From Massospora cicadina (taxonomy: Eukaryota > Entomophthoromycota > Entomophthoromycetes > Entomophthorales > Entomophthoraceae), in contig JAKSZP010018556.1 in assembly GCA_022478985.1 (NCBI GenBank), forward strand, positions 1-64,000: a DNA stretch of 64,000 bases, read 5' to 3'. The first letter of the stretch is position 1. Each line of letters begins with the position of its first letter. Made by a program: the position numbers and the translations under genes. Shown here piece after piece: positions 10,937 through 22,684 of this stretch. Under the pieces are notes generated by a model. The model was given only the letters and a program-made list of their open reading frames with translations, was not told where the DNA came from and did not search any database.

Positions 10937-13637
10937 CTTAGTGAAATGATAAGTACCAACCAAGATATAACGTTTTCCACCTGTAGTTTGAGGGAGAGGA
11001 CCTACAACGTCCAAACTTATGGTGTGGAAGGGTTGTTGGGGCGTTGTAGGTTAATATTGATATCAGGTCTTAAAGCTGGTTTGTTTTTTACAAGTCAAGC
11101 ATGCATCTGGGACTTCATTTATGGTCTCCATGATGCCATCTCAATAGTACCTCTCTTTTATCTACTCATAGGTTTTGCGTTATCCTCCATGCCCCATGAT
11201 AGTGTGAGACTCCAAAATAACAGGGACACGCCAGATGGCCGGAGATAGGGCAACCAATTTACTCTTACTTTCTAGTATAATTTCCCATTCTCTACTTTTG
11301 TGTTGTGAGAGTGCCGAGTAGCATCTTTTGTACTGGTTAATCTTCATCAGATCATGCGTCAGGAGTCATTAGGATATCATGCAACCGCTCAGCTTCACTG
11401 TTATTAAGGTGAAAGACAGGCAGCTGCGTTAGCCCATCAAAATTCAAATGGCGTGTCCCAGATCGGTGCTCAATGGTCATATCATAATTCTTGACCTTAA
11501 GACTCCAACGAGCCAACCGCCCAGTGGGATCTTTCATATTCTGTAACCACTTCAATGAGGCGTGGTCAGTTACTACTTTAAAAGTTATCCCCATAAAGAA
11601 AAGGGTGATAGTATTTGACTGCAAGTAAAATAAGGAACTTCTTTTCAGTGAACCTATAGTTGCGCTCAGCTTTTGTGAGTATCTTGCTGAAGTAAGAAAC
11701 GGGATGATCAATTCCATTTTCATCCAGCTGAGCCAAGATAGATCCAACAGAGTAATTGGAGGCATCCATAAACAACATAAAAGGCTTGCCATAGTCAGGG
11801 TGACGTAGTACGGACCTTTTTTGCAATAAGGCCTTCAGGGTCTCAAATGCGGCCTGTTTTTCAGCGCCCCAAGAGAAGGGGGTGTTCTTGGCCAAGAGGC
11901 GTGCAAGGGGCTCACTAAGCTGGGAGAACTTGGGAATGAACTGATGATAATATCCCATCATGCACAAGAATAGCTGGATGGCATGAGAGGGTTTTGTGAG
12001 CGGGCGTCTTAGATATTGATTTGACTTTATCTTTCAGATGTTGTATCCCATCTTGGGATATGGCGTGCCCGAGGAAATCCAACTTCTTTTAAAAAAATAC
12101 ATCTAGAAAGTTTCAGCTTTATGTTAGAGTTCCGCAGACGTTATAAAACCTCCTTTAGGTACATGAGATGCTCGTTGAATGTCTTGGAGAAGACTGTGAT
12201 GTCATCAAGGTAGACGATCACACAGCTTAGCTTAAGGTCCTGGAGAATATGATCCATTGCCCGCTGAAAAGTAGCAGGCGCATAGCACAACCCCTGAGGT
12301 AACTGAGTGGGTTGGAACAAACCCTTGCTGCAGATAAGGGTGCACTTCTTTTGATCCTGTGGAGAAATGTCTATCTGCCAATACCCGCTAGCCAAACCCA
12401 TGGCGGAGAAGTATTTAGACCCAGAGAGTTGGGCTAGAGCGACATCAATGCGGGGAATAGGGTAGCTGTCCTTCTTGGTAAGGTTATTTAGCTTATGGTA
12501 GTCCATCACTACCTGATGAGTTCCATTTTTATTCTTTATCAATAGGAGCGGGGATGACTAAGGGCTTTGGGAAGGTACCAACAACCCAGCGTCCAACAGC
12601 TGTTTGAGCTCCGTCCAAATCTGTAACTCCTCAACTTTGGACTTGAGGTAGGGTTTGGAGCAGATAGGCTGAGCATCATCGACGTCAAGGGTATGAGTCC
12701 AACCCTTCATGTGCCCATGATCAGTGTCAGAGGTAGAGAAGATGTCGCTATAGGAATCTAAGAGGTGTGGACTTTATCCATCTCAGCTGGGGTTAGTTCA
12801 TTGGAAGTTTGAACAGAGAATAGGGTACAGAAGGATTGGTTGGCAGGTAACCCCATATCCTCCATAGATTTAATACAGTGAACTTGCTTTATTTCCTCTT
12901 GAAGGATCAACATGCCCCTTACTATTTTTGATGCTTTTTTACAACCATTTCCTTCTTGGTAAGATTTTCTAGCAGAAGGTTGTTAGGTCGTTAATAGGCA
13001 GGGTCAAGTACACCTGACAAAACTCTGGGCTCCAAACGACTAAATACATTAATGCTAGTTAAGTGCAATAATAATTTATGAGGGATTTTTAAAGTAATAT
13101 TAGTATTAACTACCCTTTTTCACCCGCTTTAATTACAACCTCTTCTGAAGCATAGAAAGGGATACAAAAAGGCGTCCACTGATGGAGGCAACATTTTTGT
13201 ATGCCATCCTGCCGTGGTGTAATGTAATGTTAGGGTGGAAGAGGGAAACTCAGCGGTGCAAGCATAGTCTTTTTGTTAAGCTCTTCATTGGTCAGAATCA
13301 ATGGAACCTAGTAGTTAAAAAAAGAAGAGATAGCCCTGCTTCATGTTAATAACCATTTCATATTTGAGTATGAACTGGGTTTTAATGAATAAATCATTGG
13401 TAGTATTGGTCAAAGCCACTGCTGGAGCTGTCAAGAGAAGCTTTCTAAAACGAATGGGCAGGGAAGAATATGCCCCAATGGCGCGGGTATTGTTTGGACC
13501 TGCAGTTCCAAACTCTTGGTGTAGTCGAGGTCAGGGGCCATCTTAATTTTCTTAATAATCTTGGATGACACAAGGTTCACCAGGGACCTCGTTTCAAGGA
13601 TGGCTTTAACACGCACACCATTAATGACGACCTCCAC
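10937..13637 (-). pseudogene. H pol: protease, RT, RNase H, integrase start
   Basis: Read on the minus strand. Protease (13637-13431) has AILETRSLVN where ILDTGSPVN is expected, so Asp and Gly are lost. RT (12542-12141, 133 codons open) contains VVMDYHKLNNLTKKDSYP, SAMGLASGYW (first catalytic Asp changed to Gly), LPQGL and an intact VYLDDITVF. RNase H (about 11967-11352) contains VVTDHASLKWLQNMKD and LNFDGLTQLPV. The integrase start with a zinc-binding region follows down to the LINE 1 junction at 10937. Frames shift between domains. Confidence 0.85.
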
Positions 13638-14099
13638 TTTAGTTAAAGTATCACCAAAGGAAGGGGGAAGAGCGAGGACCTCTTTTAGATGAAGAGTGGA
13701 GGCAAATCATTTGGCTGTTTCAGGGTATTACTCCTGAATAGTCTGCAAGGTATGAATGCAAAGGGTAGATTGGAGACATGTGGCAATAAGCTGGTAGCAT
13801 CACTGGAAGTGTTAATAATCTCAAGACCCCTTATCATCTGCCGCTGATAAGTTTGATGAGATATCTTGCCAAATTCACTCTCATCGGGTTCAATCAATCA
13901 GGTACCTCCTCATCACCTGGTGCTTTTAGAACCTGACGACCAAAGTATTCATAACCCCCTCAGAATCATCGTCAGAGGGATTATCAATGCAGATTAAGGA
14001 GCCCATAGGAGGTGAGATAGGTTTAAGACTTCCCAAATGGGATGATAGGCCCTGGGGTTGTTCCTCCACCTTATCAACTTTTAGGGAAAGTGTTGAAAT

Positions 14100-15230
14100 T
14101 ATTGCAGCTCGAGTTTCAACCTTTAAGAGTAGGGGTTCTTTGCTGCCTTAAGGAGACAGGTTTCCGACTAGAGTTAGCTGAATGAGAAGTTAAAGGGGAT
14201 AGCGCCGTGGAGTTGAATGCTTTAACTTCAACAGCTGTGGGTCGTTGAGTGGCTGTGGGCTTCTGTGAACCAAGAGGGGTAGCTTTTGTGGCCTGATCAT
14301 TTAACCCATTGTTAGTGGGAGCAATTGAGGCCTGAGAAAGGGGTTTGGGCTTAGGAACCAGTTTTGGGTTCACTTGGGAAGACCGCTCTGAAGAAGAAGA
14401 CAAGCAAGGCAAAGGGGTGGGGGATTCCACCAACTGAGTCGTTTGGACTGAAGGAAAAGGAGAGCGCTGCCTCATCACCATCATGACTATCTGATTATCG
14501 TTATGAGAAGAGGAAGCAGTGGTTGATGGCAACTTCATAAGAGTAAGTTTCCAGAGTTATATAGTCATATTAGATGCTAGTTTATCGGTGTAGACACTTG
14601 GCTCATAGCTTCTTGTGTAGGGCCTAGCTCAAAGATATCTGCAACAGCTAATAAAGCCTCTTTGGTATCCTACAGTTTTGAAAAGCGTTTTAAAGAAGAG
14701 AGATGAATTACCAAGGAGAATTGAGATGCCAAACCAGCCAAGATAGCCGCAATTGCATCTTCAAGAGGTAGCATTTGTGCAAGCAATAAAGGTTGATCTT
14801 TATTATAGAAGCGCTCAACAAAAGAGGTGATTTTATCTCCTCTTACAATCCAAGACACATAAAATCCTGTTTTTGTCGCTGCAAACTTTGCTTAGAACCA
14901 AATTCCTCAAGAAGCGCTTGCTTAACCTCAGCCCAAGTGTTGAGATTGACCATGGTGGGGACCATTCTTTCCTATGCAATTTGATTTAAGCAAGGAAAAA
15001 TGAATCGGATTTATAACCGGTCAGTGGCTCCTTCCATCGTATATTCATACACATATAGGAAGGAGGCAATACTGCCCTCACCAGGTATGAACTTGTCACG
15101 CAGAGGGGGTTTTCTTATACTAGGACTTTATAGTGAGTGCTGCTCAAGCCGTTTAAGGCAAGGCAGAGCACTAGCTAGCTGGAGTTCAATGAAGGCTAGA
15201 TGAGGGTTTATTTCCATCGTTCTAGTGGTT
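14100..15230 (-). pseudogene. H gag
   Basis: Minus-strand gag begins near 15219 (MEINPHLAFIELQLASAL) with the family motif KPPLRDKFIPGEGSIASFL near 15100. It contains the gag core TSFVERFYNKDQPLLLAQM at about 14830, followed by a Ser/Thr/Pro/Gln-rich linker (14538-14116, 140 codons open). No zinc knuckle is evident in this copy. It is closely matched by element G at 17730-18850. Several stops and shifts break it. Gag would form the virus-like particle. Confidence 0.75.
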
Positions 15231-15247
15231 TTTGTGGTGTACAGGCT

Positions 15248-15265
15248 CCCCTGTAGTGAGCACCA
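15248..15265 (-). promoter_or_regulatory. Primer-binding site of element H
   Basis: In minus sense TGGTGCTCACTACAGGGG begins two bases after the LTR end. The same 18-mer follows the 5' LTR of G and C, and 16 of 18 bases follow that of E. It would pair with a tRNA ending CCCCTGTAGTGAGCACCA, which I cannot assign. Confidence 0.8.
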
Positions 15266-15267
15266 AT

Positions 15268-16022
15268 TGTTAGATTTTGGGTTGGTAAAAGGCTCACTGT
15301 TGCTTATTTACCTCTAATCCAACAATATTAGAGGAGGGGCTTCTCACACCCCTTATATAAAAATAATTAAAATAAATAAATATGAAAAAGTTTTACTTTT
15401 ATCTTTTCATATTGAGCGCCGCACAGCAGTAAAAGAGAGTATGTATGTAATAATTGACAAAGGTATTTAAAACGTCAAGGCTCGACGTTTGTATGGCTTG
15501 GGAAATTTCTGAATCTGGTAATATGCAATTTTAGCATATTGAGGCTCAGCAAACTTGCATCTCTTTAACTGAACGATGGATGGGGAATCATTATTGGCTA
15601 AAAAGTACCCATGAGGTGATGACTTGATGTATTTCAGCCAATCCCCATCTGAGAAACTTATCTCTACTTGGGGGACCACCAGCACGCCTATAAAAGGGGT
15701 GGCCCCCGCATAGGTGCTTGAATGGACCTGGGCATGGTTGGGAAGCACTGTCCGATGGATTACCCATGGTCTGCTTTGTGGTAGGTGTAATCCAACTATG
15801 GCTTTTGATTTAGTTGCCCAGAGAGAAGTTGAAATCATGTTACCCCAATTTGTGGGGTTCCACTGAGAATTGGCCAGGGTCTTTTGGTCAACTAATTTGT
15901 TATTATAATTAAAACTAATTTCCTCCTTATTGCAGACTTGTAAATGTCTGAAATTTCCTCTATTTGCCAAGTTCTACTCACATCATTCTTATTTTGAAGT
16001 TTGGGAGATTAATTGTCTGACA
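15268..16022 (-). repeat. 5' LTR of element H
   Basis: 755 bp, same length as the 3' LTR at 4119-4873. In minus sense it runs from TGTCAGACAATT at 16022 to AAAATCTAACA at 15268. Compared by eye with the 3' LTR over about 150 bp, most differences are C:G in the 3' copy and T:A in this one, many in CpA/TpG context. AAGAG follows at 16023-16027. Confidence 0.92.
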
Positions 16023-16930
16023 AAGAGTAAAGGAGCCCCATAAACAAACCTGCCTCCTTAAATTTTCGTCCTCAATTTGTATAGTCAAGTATCATGTAAT
16101 AGAAGACAAAACTAAGTTACCCCCTGAGGCTGTGGACATTGAAGATGAGTTCCTTCTATATGCCCACCATCCAAATACAATACTCTATAGCTCACAAGTT
16201 ATTGTGGATACAGGAGATCAAGATTTTCACCACTCCTAATTAAATTTTGGATTTAATTGGACACTCAAACCTTTCTATCAAAAGAGCGTTGACCTGCTGG
16301 GATTTTGTATCCTGCTTATGGGAAATATGTCTCTATCTTATTAGGTAATCTAAATAAATCAAGCCCTCTAAGTCCCATAGCAGGCGCCTATTGCTTATTA
16401 AAACTATTTCCCATTGAAATTATTGCTGACGTGTGTTATTTTGGCTCCTTACAAGATTTAGGATTCAAAACCCTACTCTCAATAGCTCTGGTGACAGTAA
16501 AATTGGAGACAATTTCACTCCTAACAAACGAAAGAACATTGAAGACTTCCTCAAGGAGTATGGCAATATTTTATTCCTCCAGACCAAATGACTATGGAAA
16601 AATGTCAGGGGTAATTCACCAAATTGAGATCAAGGATCATCCTCCATAAAAATCTCAGCCATACAGAAAATTTAAAATTGAGGAAGCTCAAGCGGCCTTA
16701 GAGTTACAGCAACTGTTGGAGGTTGGGTTACTTGTGCCTTCTAAAAGCCCATGGTCTTCCCCAATACTATTTTTGGGAGAAGGATGGTGCCACCATGTTT
16801 TCATAGTTATTGCTGCCTCAAAGCAAAAATAAGAAAAGATAACTATCCTCTGCCGTATATATATGATTCCTTATTCTTGATGTGGGTTTCAACTATTTTT
16901 TGGCTATGGATCTTGCCAGTGGGTACTGAC
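16023..16930 (+). pseudogene. A pol: protease-RT linker and RT start
   Basis: This continues element A after the H insertion. The linker is open at 16305-16649. RT begins near 16675 with IEEAQAALELQQLLEVGLL, then VPSKSPWSSPILF, and reaches the motif corresponding to DLASGYW at about 16905-16930, where element G is inserted. The Trp codon at the junction is TGA. RT resumes at 23440. Confidence 0.8.
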
Positions 16931-17687
16931 TGTCGAACCTTTGCCTCCCAGGCCTCAGAAGAATAATGTTGTGGGTGACACTTGGCCAAATAGAGGGGAT
17001 GTCAGAAATTTATGACTCTGAAAAAATAAGGAAATTATATTTAATAATAATGATGATTTATTCAGCCAAAAGACCCTGGACAACTCTTTGTGGAACCCTG
17101 CAATTCAGGGAAACAATTTTACAAAAACTAATTGGGTAAATAGCACAAAGTCAGTAAATCTGATTCCACTGAATTCACAGCATATTCTGGGGCACCCATC
17201 GAAGGGTTCAACCCCAGTTGCATCTAATATCATTCAAGCACCTATGCGGGGACCACCCCTTTTTATAGGCGTGGCCAGGGTCCCCCAAGGTGAAATATTT
17301 TAGTGAAAGAGGATTAGCTAGGATATATTAAGTCATTACCCCATGGGTACATCTTGCCCCAAAATAAGTTCCCCATTTGTCGTTCAGCCTAAAAAAAGCA
17401 AGTTTTTGAAGCTTCAATAGGCTAGAAATACATATTACCAAATTTATAAATTCCCAAACTGTATGAAAGTTGAGCCTCAACGTTTTAAGCATATTTATCA
17501 ATTTATTAAGATATACTCTCTTTTTCCCTGGGCGCACTATATTGAAAATTATAATCTTAAGATTTTTAGTAGTTTCTAGTTTTTATTGTTAATATTTTCC
17601 TATCAGCGGCAAGAAAAGCCCCGGTTTACATTGTTGGATTCCATGTAGCAATCACCAGTGAGCTGATTTCCAAGCCTAAATACAACA
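16931..17687 (+). repeat. 5' LTR of element G
   Basis: Begins TGTCGAACCTTTGCC and ends AATACAACA. It pairs with 22685-23434. An internal TGTCAGAAATTT at 17000 resembles the LTR start of element E, but the homology with the 3' copy extends upstream to 16931, and the CTGAC duplication fixes the boundary there. Confidence 0.93.
17248..17285 (+). promoter_or_regulatory. TATA box within an inverted repeat, G 5' LTR
   Basis: GGGGACC and GGTCCCC arms (7 bp) enclose TTTTTATAGGC. It is the counterpart of 4518-4557 (H) and 55135-55167 (E), with different but still complementary arm bases. Likely core promoter or RNA hairpin. Confidence 0.5.
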
Positions 17688-17689
17688 AG

Positions 17690-17707
17690 TGGTGCTCACT
17701 ACAGGGG
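17690..17707 (+). promoter_or_regulatory. Primer-binding site of element G
   Basis: TGGTGCTCACTACAGGGG begins two bases after the LTR. It is identical to the sites of H and C. Confidence 0.85.
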
Positions 17708-17729
17708 CTACCTGTACACCCCAAAAACG

Positions 17730-18890
17730 ATGGAAAAAAACCCTCAGTTAGCATTTATTGAACTCCAGCTAGCTAGTGCTTTGTCTCTCCTTAAAAGGCT
17801 TAAGCAGAACTTACTACAATGTCCAGTTATAAGAAAACCTCCTCTGCGAGACAAGTTCATACCTGGTGAGGGAAGTATTGCCTCCTTCCTTTATGTCTAC
17901 AAATCTGCAATGGAAGGAGCAACTGGCTGGCAAAAAATCAGTAGATTCTTCCTTGCTTAAACCGCATAGATCAAGAAAGAATGGTCCCCACCATGGTCAA
18001 CTTCAGCACTTGGGCAGAGGTTAAGGAAGCGCTTTTTGATGAATTTGGTTCTAAGTAAAGTTTGCTGTGACTAAAACATGCTTTTATGTGCTTTAAGTTG
18101 CAAGAGGGAGAATCAATCACCTCGTTTGTTGAGCGCTTCTATAATAAAGCTCAACCTTTGTTGCTGGCACAACTGCTCCCTCTTGAAGATGCCATTTCGG
18201 CTATCTTGGCTGTCTTGGCATCTCATCCCTTCTTGGCGTTGTATCTCTCTCCTGTAAAGCTTACCTTTAAATCTGTACGGGTTATCAAGGAGGCCTTATT
18301 AGCAGTTGCAGATATCTATGAGCCTGACTCACTCACGGAGCTATGAGCCAAGTTTCTACGCCGCTCAAGTTAGCATCTACTACGGCTGTTTCCTCTTCCC
18401 ATAAAAATAGTCATTTGATAATGGCGGTGATGGGGTAGTGCTCCTTTTCATCTTCAGTTCAAGAAACGCAGCTGGTGAAAGCCGAAGTCCCTTTGCCCTG
18501 TTCATCTTCTACAGAGCGGCTTTACCAAATGGTCATACAATGGCTCCTAAGCCCAAACCCTTTCTCAGGTTCCACAAGCTACATAGCCTTCTTAACAGAA
18601 GCCCACAGCCACCGAAAGACCCATAGCTGTTGAAGTTATAGCATCCACCTATATGGTGAAATCCCCCTCAACTTCTCAATTAGCTAACTCTAGCTTACAA
18701 CCTGTCTCCCTGAGGCAGCACAAACCCTCTACCTTGAAGGTTGAAACTCAGGCTGTAATAATTTTAACACCTCCCCAAAAGTTAATAAAGTGGAGGAGCA
18801 ACCTCAGGACCCATCATCCCATAAGGGAAGTCCTAAACCTATCCCACTTCCTATGAGCTCCCTAACTTGAATTGATAATCCCTCTGATGA
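17730..18890 (+). pseudogene. G gag
   Basis: Gag starts at the ATG at 17730 (MEKNPQLAFIELQLASAL) and stays open to 17960, with KPPLRDKFIPGEGSIASFL. After a break it resumes at 18086-18346 with the gag core TSFVERFYNKAQPLLLAQL, then a Ser/Pro-rich linker (18438-18860). The start fits the short leader after the primer-binding site and matches H and E. No zinc knuckle was found. Stops and shifts make it a pseudogene. Confidence 0.8.
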
Positions 18891-19206
18891 TGAGTTTTAG
18901 GGGGGTGATGAAGATGTTTATCATTACGTTTTAGGAGCCCCAGGTGAAGTGGAGGTACCTGATTAGTTGAAACCAAAGAGAGTGAATTGGGCAAGATACC
19001 TCGTCACACTTATCCTTAGCAAGTGATAAGGGGTCTTGAGATTATTGACACTGCCAGTGATGCTGACCAGCTTATTGCCACATTTCTCCGATCCACCCAG
19101 TGCATTCATACTATGCAGACTATGCAGAAGAAATACATGAAACTACAAAACGACTTGCCTCCACACTTAATCTAAAAGAGGTCCTCGCTCTTCCCTCTTC
19201 CCTAGA

Positions 19207-22200
19207 GTGATACTTTAACTAAAGTGGAGGTTGTCGTTACTGGTGTGCAGGTTAAAGCTATCCTTGACACTGGGTCCCCGGTGAACATTGTGTCAACTAA
19301 GCTCATAAAGAAAGTCAAGCTGGCCCCTGACCTTGACTACACTCAAGAGTTTGGAATGGCAGGCCCAAATAATACCTGCGCTATTGGAGCCTACTCTTCT
19401 CTGCCCATACGGTTTGGGAAGCCTCTCTTGTCAGCTCCAGCAGTGGCTTTGACCAATAACGCTTATGAATTACTCATTAGAACCCAATTTTTTTTGCTTG
19501 AATACGAAGGTGTTACTAATTTGAAGCAGGGCTATCTCTTCCTACTTAACTATTAGGTTCCTCTGATTATGTCAAATAAAGAGCTCAATAAAAAGGATTA
19601 TGTTTGTACATTTGAGTATCCCTCCTTCGCTCTATCCCTGCATTACACCATAACAGGTCGGCATACAAAAACGTTGCCTCCCACAGTTGATGCCCTCGAT
19701 GGCATCCCTTTTTTGTTTATGAAGATGTGGTCATTAAGGCTGTGGAACAAAAGATAGTTGACACAAAGATTACCATGCAGAACCACACAACTGCCTACTG
19801 CACCTCATTAGTATTGATAGATCTAGTCCTTTTGAGCCCAGAGTTTTTCCAGGTGTACTTGACCCCGCCTATCATCGTTTTATAAACCTTTTACTGGGAA
19901 ATCTTACCAAGAAGGATATGGTGGTAAAAAGCATCAGGAGATAGGAAGAGGCCTGATGCTACCCATTGAGGACATCAAGCAAGTCCACTGTTTCAGGTCT
20001 ATGGCAGATGTGGGCTTACCAGCTGATCATTCCATATGTATTCTACTTTCTGTCCAAATCTTCGATGAACTAACCCCAGCTGAGTTGGATAAAGTCCACT
20101 CTTTACTCAAGCCCTACAGCGACAATTTCTCCAAATCTGAAAATAACTATGGGCATATGAAGGGGTGGATGCATACAATTGATGTTAGTTATTCTAAACC
20201 TGTTTGCTCCAAGCCATAAGGCAATCAAAAGTTGAGGAGCTAAATTTGTGGACGGAGCTCAAACAGTTGATGGAAGCTGGATTGCTTATGCCGTCACAAA
20301 GCCCTTAGTGCTCCCCTTTTACTAATAAAGAAGAAGAATGGAGGTCATCAGGTAGTGATGGACTACCAAAAATCAAATGACCTCACCAGAAGGATAGCTA
20401 TCCTATCCCTCGTATTGATGACGCTCTGGCCCAACTCTCTGGGTCTAAATACTTCTCCGCCATGGACCCGGCTAGCGTTTGCTGGTAAATGGACCTTTCT
20501 CCATATGACCAGGAGAAATGTGCTCTTATTTGCAGTAAGGTCTCTTCCAACCTACCCGGCTACTGCAAGGGCTGTGCAACTCACCTGCCACTTTCCAGCG
20601 AGCAATGGATCATATCATGCAGGATCTAAAATTAAGCTGCGTCATTGTCTACCTCAATGATATTACAGTCTTTTCTAAGACTTTCAATGAGCACCTTGCA
20701 CATCTAAAGGATGTGTTTCAATGCTGCGGGCTTCCTAATATCAAATTGTAGCCCTCTAAATGCAACTTTTACCAGAGGAGCTGGATTTACTTGGCCACTC
20801 TATCTCCCAAGATGGAATTAAACCTCTTCAAGATAAAGTTGAAGCTATATTTAAGATGCTTGCACCCAAAACCCTTTATGACAACCAGGTATCTTTGGGT
20901 ATGATGGAATATTACCATCAATTTATACCAAAATCTGCGCAGCTCAATGAGACCCTCGTATGGCTCTTAGATAAGAATACCCCTTCCATTGGAATGCTGA
21001 ACAAAAAACTGCCTTTGAGACCTTTAAGGCGCTATTACAAAAAAGACAATACTCCACCGCCCTGACTATAGCAAACCTTTCATGTTGTTCACAGATGACA
21101 CTGAATATGCTGTTGGAGCTATCTTGGCTCAATTGGATGAGCATGGAGCTGATCATCCCATGTCTTACTTTAGCAAAATGCTTTCTAAAGATGAGCGTAA
21201 CTACAGCATCACGGAGAAGGAGTGTTTGGCTGTCCTGCTTGCTGTCAAACTCTACTGGCCCTTCCTATATGGGACTTACTTTAAAGTAATCACGGACCAC
21301 GCCTCTCTGAAGTGGCTGCAGAATATGAAGGATCCCACGGTGCGGTTGGCTCTCTGGTCTTTGAAGCCCCAGAATTATGGTATGACTATTGAACATTGGG
21401 TAGGAACACTCCACATAAATGTAGATGGGTTAACACGGCTTCCTGTTCTTCACTTAGACAATAGTGAGGCTGAGAGGTTACACAATCTCCTCATGACTCC
21501 TGACGCATGGGCTGATGAAGATGAACCAGAACAGAATATGCTCGCTTGTCATTCCCGCAACACAAAAGTAGATAATGAGAAATTATATAAGAAAGTAGGA
21601 GTAAATTGGTTGCCCTATCTCCAGCCATCTGGCGAGTCCCTGTCATTTTAGAGTCTCACACTATCATGGGGCATGGCGGAGCACGCAACCTATGAGTAGA
21701 TAAAAGAGCGGTACTATTATGAGGGCGTCATGGAGACCATAACTGAAGTCCTAGATTCATTCCTGACTTGTAAGAAACAAACCCAGCTTCAAGACCCGAT
21801 GTCAGTATCAACCTACGACGCCCCATTAACCCTTCTATACCATAAGTTTGGAAGTAATAGGTTCTCTCCCTCAAACTACAGTAGAAACCAATATATATTG
21901 GTTGGTATTGATCATTTCACCAAGTTGGCTGAAGCTGTGGCTCTTCCCGCTCAGACTTCTAAAGCTACGGCTACCTTCTTACACCAATACATCTTCACCT
22001 GGCATGGGTGCCCCCAGGTCCTCCTATGTGACAATGGGAAAAATTTTACATTACGATTGGTAAAGCTCCTCGCCACTTCTATGGGAGCTCAACAACTCTT
22101 CTCATCCCCTTATAACCCATCCACAAATGGGGCGACAAAAAGAGTAAATGGGACCTTGGTCTCGATTTTGCGCAAATTGGCCACTTCAGACCCTCTCCAC

Positions 22201-22670
22201 TGGGATCTCTACTTTCCCAGTGCCCTCATGGCCTACCAAATTTGCTATCATAACATCCTCAAGATGTCCCCTTTCTGGGTGTTATATGGGCGAGTTCTTG
22301 GGGTGCCAGCATTATTAGTCAAGGATATTTTCTCTGATCAGACTGATCCTGTACAAGCCATGAAAAGTTGGCTCAACACATCATCCAATTGCAATCAAAG
22401 GCCATGACTAATTTAGCTAAGACTGTTACCAAAGAAGGCCAGGCCACAAATGAGCTCAAGACCCCTCTTCCTTCATTCCAAGTATCTGACTTAATACTAT
22501 ATTACCACAACAAAATCACTCCAAGAAGTGAAAATTTTGGCTCTATCTGGGAAGGGCCTTTTTCAATTACATGCAAGCGAGGGATAAATATTCTATCAAA
22601 TCCCTCACTTTTGGACTCACCATCAACTGAGCTCATGGCCACTTCCTTCATCCCTATTCTCCCCTAACCC
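19207..22670 (+). pseudogene. G pol: protease, RT, RNase H, integrase
   Basis: Protease (19224-19556) keeps the active site AILDTGSPVNIVSTKLIKK near 19255. RT (about 20220-20740) has SGSKYFSAMDPAS and a polymerase motif reading VYLNDITVF (YLDD to YLND). RNase H (21082-21651) is open for 189 codons, with VGAILAQLDEHG and VITDHASLKWLQNMKD. Integrase (21660-22667) has LVGIDHFTKLAEAVALPA, LLCDNGKNF and ATKRVNG, so the catalytic Glu is replaced by Lys. A one-base deletion relative to H shifts the frame near 22365. The stretch 22080-22558 is almost identical to H. Confidence 0.88.
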
Positions 22671-22671
22671 T

Positions 22672-22684
22672 CTTGAGGGGGGTA
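22672..22684 (+). promoter_or_regulatory. Polypurine tract of element G
   Basis: TTGAGGGGGGTAA lies immediately upstream of the 3' LTR. It primes plus-strand synthesis in LTR elements. The same CTTGAGGGGGGT precedes the 3' LTR of E. Confidence 0.8.

Larger units (their letters stand above)
4119..16022 (-). mobile_element. Ty3/gypsy element H, split by LINE 1
   Basis: This minus-strand element has two 755-bp LTRs (15268-16022 is 5', 4119-4873 is 3') and a perfect 5-bp duplication AAGAG at 4114-4118 and 16023-16027. LINE 1 (5633-10921) is inserted in its integrase. Without LINE 1 the element is about 6.6 kb, close to related elements G and E. The two LTRs are only about 90% alike by eye, so the insertion is old. 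Gag, protease, RT, RNase H and integrase are all recognisable and all damaged. It sits between the protease and RT of element A. Confidence 0.95.

Noticed and set aside
17000..17687. G LTR starting at TGTCAGAAATTT (17000)
   Set aside because: Similarity with the 3' copy extends upstream to 16931, and the CTGAC duplication fits only that boundary.
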